DNA of 64,000 nucleotides, taken from the NCBI GenBank assembly GCA_003550325.1, contig QKWP01001251.1, positions 75,781 through 139,780 of the forward strand, in the 5' to 3' direction. Origin of the DNA: Gigaspora rosea (Eukaryota; Glomeromycota; Glomeromycetes; Diversisporales; Gigasporaceae). The number at the start of each line of letters is the position of its first letter. Position 1 is the stretch's first letter. A program made the translations under genes and the position numbers. Shown one piece after another: positions 58,922 through 64,000 of the stretch. The notes under the pieces are model-generated. The model was not told the DNA's origin and did not search any database. It worked only from the letters and a program-made list of their open reading frames with translations.

Positions 58922-59911
58922 AATTAATCTTTTTGAGATATCTCTAAATTTTTATCATCAAGATAGTCTTAAATTAAGTTTTTTTTTTTTCGTTTTGGCA
59001 AAGTTGTCAAAATCCAGCCAGTTCTTTATCACATGACAAAAAAGTCAAAAAAATTGGGATCGTATGCACATTTGTCACATTTGTCATATAATGTACTATG
59101 TACACTATGTACACTATGTACTGTATTACTGTACTTTTTTTAGAAAATCTTCGGAGTATGATTCCTTTGATATTGTCAGCGGGTTAATGGTTTTTGCGTA
59201 TAATCTCACGATCGAAAAAACTGCACAGAGCTTTCAAAAAAATATAAGAGTTACACGGAAAAACAAAAGTTTATGTAAAATGTAAATACAGGTGTTTGAA
59301 ATATATGAAGTGTAATAATTTTTTACATAAATTACTAATTTGTATAATAGTTAAATAATTTGAATATTTATAAAAAAAAATTTATGACATGTAACTATGA
59401 GAATACTTTCTGGGTGTGCATATTTATAAATATGGAATGTAACCGCGGTATAAGGGTACACTATACTCTTAAGTATGTGGTTCTAAAATCTCATGCATAA
59501 AAATTCGCGCGAATGCATATATAATAATCAGTAACATCATGGTGAAACTGACCTTTTTGTAATATGCATACCGATATGTATTTTGCATGGTTATATACAT
59601 GCAGAAAATATGCAGGGTCCTACGTAATTTACATATTGATATATAATAATAATGGTGCTTGTCGTTACGTTTAAAATTTTATTCTCCTTCTGTACATTTT
59701 TAAATGACGCAAAAATATATAAAAATAATATAAAACATAAATTAAATTTTTATAAAACAGTACAAACAATAATACTGTAATATATTAATACATAATACTA
59801 TATATATATATATATACTATATAATGTTTTATATCATCTAAATTTATCATCATCTAAATTTATAATCCAAGTCAAGCAAGTCTTAATCATCATTGATAGA
59901 ATTACGATTAT
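58921..59911. other. non-coding 3' flank of the methyltransferase gene
   Basis: AT-rich sequence with short ATGTACACT tandem units (about 59095-59125) and a TATA microsatellite (about 59800). No coding signal. Confidence 0.4.
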
Positions 59912-61868
59912 TTAACTTATAGAAATTTCATCATTGGTATTATTATTTGTATTATTATCGTTATTGTTATTGGTATTATTATCGTTATTATTTGTATTAT
60001 TATTGGTATTATTATTATCGTTATTGGTATTATTATCGTTATTGGTATTATTATTATTGTTGATATTATCATCATCAACAATTTTCTTTTTTCCATAAAA
60101 TCTAGTTGATTTTATACTAGACTTGTATTGATTAACTTCATTATCTACTATTTCTTTTATAATTGATTCATAATCAAGATCAATATCTCCAAATGTTTCT
60201 TTGAGAATTGGAAATAAAACCGGTTTCAAAGATCGACTCAAACCGATTATATTTTCTCTGGCCTAAAAAATTGTATAATAATGTTAGTTATAACGTGAAA
60301 AATGCAGATTTGTATTTATGCATGCACCACAAATATATCCAGTTCATCAAATTTCTTTGTGTGAGCTTTCTTTATTAGGAAATTTATTTATTTATTTATT
60401 TTTTATTTTTTTCTTGTGCTTAACGAGCTGCATTCAAAAGTAATAAAGGAAATTATTTGGTAAATTAAAAATAATTTTACATACCAACTCTCCAATTAAG
60501 CCACCCCATCGTCCCAATGGTGTAGATTTGTGTTTGTTTTCAATATCAATCAAACTTTGTACATCAGTCATAAATTGAGGTACGTGTGAACATATTAATG
60601 TATTTATTCCTTGTGATTTTAAATATATTTGCGCTTATTAAACGAAAAATATTTGATCGTGTATGATAGGAAAAATTAAAAAAAAAAAAAGATATTAGAA
60701 AACGATTATATAGATTACGTAATTGTTGTAATTATTACGTACGTACATACGTACTAGATTTTTTTAAACCGGTTTTATTATTATAGTTTTAAACCGGTTT
60801 TATTTCTTTATAGAAGAATAAATCCGGTTAATACACAAAAATAAACCTAGGGATTGGATTATATAACTACCTGAGGTATATCCGGATAAACCCCGGTAGA
60901 TTTTCAAAAATAATAAACCGGTTCTTTTTCTATTACGTAAAATAGTCGTATAATATCGTATAATATCGTATAATATCATAATATACATTACCTGCTTTAT
61001 TAACGCGCGATGAGATTGGACCTTCATTATCAAATTGTAAATCACATTCCATAAATTCAATCCAACCACCAGGTTTTGTCACTCTTACAAGTTCTAAAAG
61101 TAAAATTGGCCATTGTTCTTCAGTTAACGCCAATCCCATGAATCTTTGGTATACAAAATCAAATGTATTATCTTCGAATGGAAGGCCATTCAACACGTTC
61201 ATATGATAAAAATCGACATTTTGTGGCTTGATATTCGATGGAAAAATAGGCGAAAGATCTATTCCAATAAATGAAGAAGACGTGTATTCACTCGCCATTT
61301 CAAGAATCCAAGTTGCTGGGCCACATCTTAATATATATATATATTATACGGAGGGGTAGATTAGCACGTGATAATAATAATAAAAAAACAATGTGTCAGC
61401 GTTTTCATGGTGATAGTATGATAATGATAATATGATAATACTATCCATCCATCAACAGATATATATATGAATTATATAAAATTACCCGATATCCAACACA
61501 TGCACATCATCACCATTTCTAAGAATTTCTTCAACTGGTGATGAGAAATTTTCTCCCCAAGCATATCTAAACAGATAATGTTGAGTTTGTAACCGATTTA
61601 TTTCCTCATCATCATTTGGTAATGGATATTTCGAATTCTCATCGTTATGATATCTTCTTCCATCTATATATCTAAATGAACTTGGAGATTGTGTACTGCT
61701 AACAGATTTTGTATTAGAATCTATTGAAGTTTTTTGAGGACAAGGTTTAGACCACATATTTCTTAATAAGTTGGTAAAAGAATCTTTTGATCTTTCTTTT
61801 GTGTCTTTAATATGATCATTATTATCACAATCATCATAATTACTTCGTTTTCTTATGCAGTTACCCAT
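59912..61868 (-). CDS. SAM-dependent methyltransferase, 405 aa
   Basis: Four exons on the minus strand: 61868-61486, 61326-60992, 60633-60485 and 60262-59912, GT-AG, 1218 in-frame bases. The N-terminal 70 residues are basic and Ser/Thr-rich (MGNCIRKRSN; the MGNC start would suit N-myristoylation or palmitoylation). The class I methyltransferase fold follows: motif I VLDIGCGPATW (about 123-133, split by the first intron), acidic ribose-binding IGIDLSP, then LPFEDNTFDFVYQRF and VTKPGGWIEFME. This matches the large fungal family that includes LaeA-like and UbiE-like enzymes; the substrate is unknown. The last exon ends in a roughly 45-residue Asn/Thr/Asp run (NNNNTNNDNNTNND pattern) encoded by AAT/ACT/GAT triplet repeats. 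Intron 2 contains AACCGGTTT repeat fragments. Confidence 0.87.
59940..60080. repeat. coding triplet-type repeat (Asn/Thr/Asp tail)
   Basis: On the minus strand the sequence is built from AATAATAACGATAAT-type units, giving the low-complexity tail of the methyltransferase. Such arrays vary in length by slippage. Confidence 0.8.
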
Positions 61869-62940
61869 GATTTTTTTAATAAAGTGTATATAAATTTAAA
61901 TTTAAAAAAATTTGAGAATTAAAAGAGAGGAATATGCGAAATTTTTATAATCTTTTTATATCTAATTATATCTTAAAGTGAACAATAATAAACTAGTAAG
62001 ATTTTTATTTGATTGCCGATTATACCAAATTGATATAATTAAATGAAACAATAAAAAAAAAAAAACTAATATGTGAACGAATATGTCTCTAAGTAAAACC
62101 ACGCATTATAACTAAATATTTAATATATGCTTCTAACATAGAATTGATTAAATTAGTTTATTAAAATGTACAGTCATTAACATTAGGGATACAGATGGTT
62201 TGCTAATTCAGCAGTCAAACACGTGATGGAATTGGGCTTTGACATTTTGCTTTGTGAGAGCTCTCTTTACTTTTTACGTATTTGTTATTTTAAAATAGCA
62301 ATAATGAATAAAACTAAATTTTCTCACAATAAAAGAAATTATTTATCAATCTTTTGATCAATTCAATAATTTATCATGCTTGTCCTTTGAAGTTAATGAC
62401 AATGACAAAATATAATATATACTATATACTGTATACTACTTTATACTACAGTATTACTGTATACTATATACTGTATACTACTGTATACTATATATTACTG
62501 TATATATATATATACACTATATATCAGATATACTATATATCAGATATACTATATATCAGATATACTATATATACTATATATACTATTGTATGTTGTCTAT
62601 AACAGTACTAGCATTGAGATAATGCTCAGGTTGACCGCTGGTCGCTGACCATTTTCGTAAAAAAGCCATGCTACCTATAATTGTCTTGAAACATATGTGA
62701 TAGAATAAACTTCTCTGCTTCTTTTCGTTTATTCTCATATATTTTATAAAATTTACGATGCACATCATTACCGCTCTTTATAAAATTGTTATTTATTGAG
62801 TACAATTGTCGATCGTGGATTACAACAATGATAATTATTACTAAGAACGATAATTTTTCTGCATGAATCAGGTTTTTGTTTTTAGTTTATAGTCGATCAA
62901 CATTGTTTGACATTCAAAAAAGAAAAAAAATAGTCGTACT
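61869..62940. other. non-coding interval with TA-rich microsatellite
   Basis: The methyltransferase promoter region is followed by a microsatellite of TATACTATATACTGTATACT-type units and ATATCAGATATACT repeats (62415-62590). An open frame at 62583-62768 (minus) has a balanced-looking stretch (RKWSATSGQPEHYLN), but no domain and no partner exon. Confidence 0.4.
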
Positions 62941-63034
62941 TAATAATGTAGTCCCTTCATTAGTCCAGTAATCCCATCTCGAAGTTGTACTGCCATTACT
63001 GTGCCCTCAGCCAAAGATCCAAATCCGAAATCTT
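62941..63034 (-). CDS. possible terminal exon fragment, 30 codons
   Basis: On the minus strand, after an AG acceptor (TTTAAG, 63040-63035), the frame reads DFGFGSLAEGTVMAVQ then LRDGITGLMKGLHY and stops. Base composition is more balanced than its surroundings. No upstream exon could be joined, and no family is recognised. It could be the relic of a gene or chance. Confidence 0.2.
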
Positions 63035-63040
63035 AAACTT

Positions 63041-64000
63041 TGATTATTTATCGCACGAAACATTTTTTTTTTTTTTTTACTTAAAGAGAATGACTTATTG
63101 TATGTTACGATATAAATAAATAAGGAATTTTTTCACCATTATCGTTTCCTTTTTATCTTTAAATCTTCTATTTATTTTCTTATTTTCTCTTATGCCATTG
63201 TACAAAATAATTTTACTAAATATGATTTTACGCTATGAGATCTCGATGATTGTCAATTTAATCTGTTAATTGAAAAAATTTTTGACTCAAAATTATTACT
63301 TGTTGGGGTCTTGGGGTTATTAATGTCTTTACCTTTATTATATTTATTATACCCAAAAATTAATTCCTTGGACATAGTAACTTATATATATATATAGTTT
63401 TCATTTATGGTATTCATTAAAACACATTAAAACACATTAAAACGTGTTAAATTAACTTTTTAGGCGTGGCAATATTGTGTCTTCATCGTGAACTCCATAT
63501 TTGGTTTTATTAATAATCTTAAAATACGTATATACAATATATACTTAAATTATATATATACTTATATTAAATTATATTAAAAATTATAGTTAAAATTTTG
63601 TTGTTGGCCCCCCTAACACAACCCATCCCAATTAAATCACATGATAAATAATTAAAAGTACTACGTACGCTAGAATTATCCTTTAGGCGTGCACCGCGAT
63701 TTTTGAAACTGTCTGATAGATAATAAATCCATTCTTTCGTAATCTAGGCAATTTTTACAATTATTTAATTACTTATGTATTTGATAACAATAATGTGTAA
63801 ATAAATATGCCCGAATATACATTATATAGTATATATCAGATATATCAGATATTATAGTTTTATATCTCGAACATACTCGAACATGATACGTATTAATGTA
63901 TTAATGCATATAAACCAAATTTTTGATAAAAATATTGGAATTGTTATAATTGTTATTGAATATTTAATATAAAACATTGATTTAAATCTATTAGCTACAA
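63041..64000. other. AT-rich non-coding end of window
   Basis: A short ATTAAAACACATTAAAACAC tandem (about 63417-63445), TATA microsatellites and oligo-T runs. No gene is seen. Confidence 0.4.

Noticed and set aside
58678..58923. Poly-Phe ORF containing undetermined residues
   Set aside because: Artefact of the poly-A run and the N gap.

Overview
The window looks like nuclear DNA of an AT-rich, intron-rich, repeat-laden fungus. An arbuscular mycorrhizal fungus (Glomeromycotina, Rhizophagus-like) is my best inference. The grounds are the gene set (a SAM-domain Crinkler-type NTPase/nuclease, BCS1, a microsomal P450, a Zap1-like zinc-finger factor, an expanded-family-style methyltransferase), the short GT-AG introns with T-rich acceptors, and the density of nested DNA transposons. 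No rRNA, CRISPR array or bacterial-style operon is present. One eukaryotic intron-containing tRNA is present.

Layout. 1-11 kb is almost purely transposon-derived: an 8-bp-TSD hAT-like element (94-1991), foldback MITEs, two copies of a mariner-like element, and a 4.2 kb hAT-like composite (5342-9504) that carries a three-deep nest of insertions. 11.5-15.2 kb holds a single-exon 1217-aa leucine-rich-repeat protein (minus strand). 18.7-23.4 kb holds a convergent pair: BCS1 (plus) and a six-exon cytochrome P450 (minus) whose last intron contains a terminal-inverted-repeat element. 23.4-30 kb is repeats: a pogo-like MITE, a 2.5 kb hAT-like element and a 302-bp GGCATGCC-rich element, the last two with perfect 8-bp TSDs. 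30-32.4 kb holds a Crinkler-type gene with two apparent frameshifts and a 110-bp MITE duplicating its stop codon. 36.8-43.4 kb is the gene-dense part: a Zap1-like C2H2 factor, a Myb/SANT protein, an SBDS/Rtc3-like protein and a secreted cupredoxin. 44-46.7 kb is a degenerate tandem array with possible orphan exons. 48.4-49.1 kb has an intronless ArsC-like protein and tRNA-Ile(UAU). 49.7-56.3 kb is an extremely AT-rich island of decayed transposons. 58.8 kb contains a 21-N assembly gap next to a run of 84 A. 59.9-61.9 kb holds a four-exon SAM-dependent methyltransferase. The rest is AT-rich non-coding DNA.

The genes do not form one pathway. Two have a possible metal theme (the Zap1-like factor and the cupredoxin), but nothing links them beyond proximity. 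All exon models were built by hand: each chain of GT-AG introns keeps frame across the whole gene, which is the main evidence for them. The most useful observations are the transposon stratigraphy, where removing the proposed insertions restores a 656-bp element matching a 655-bp intact copy, and the state of the Crinkler-type and P450 genes. I see no convincing new multi-gene system.
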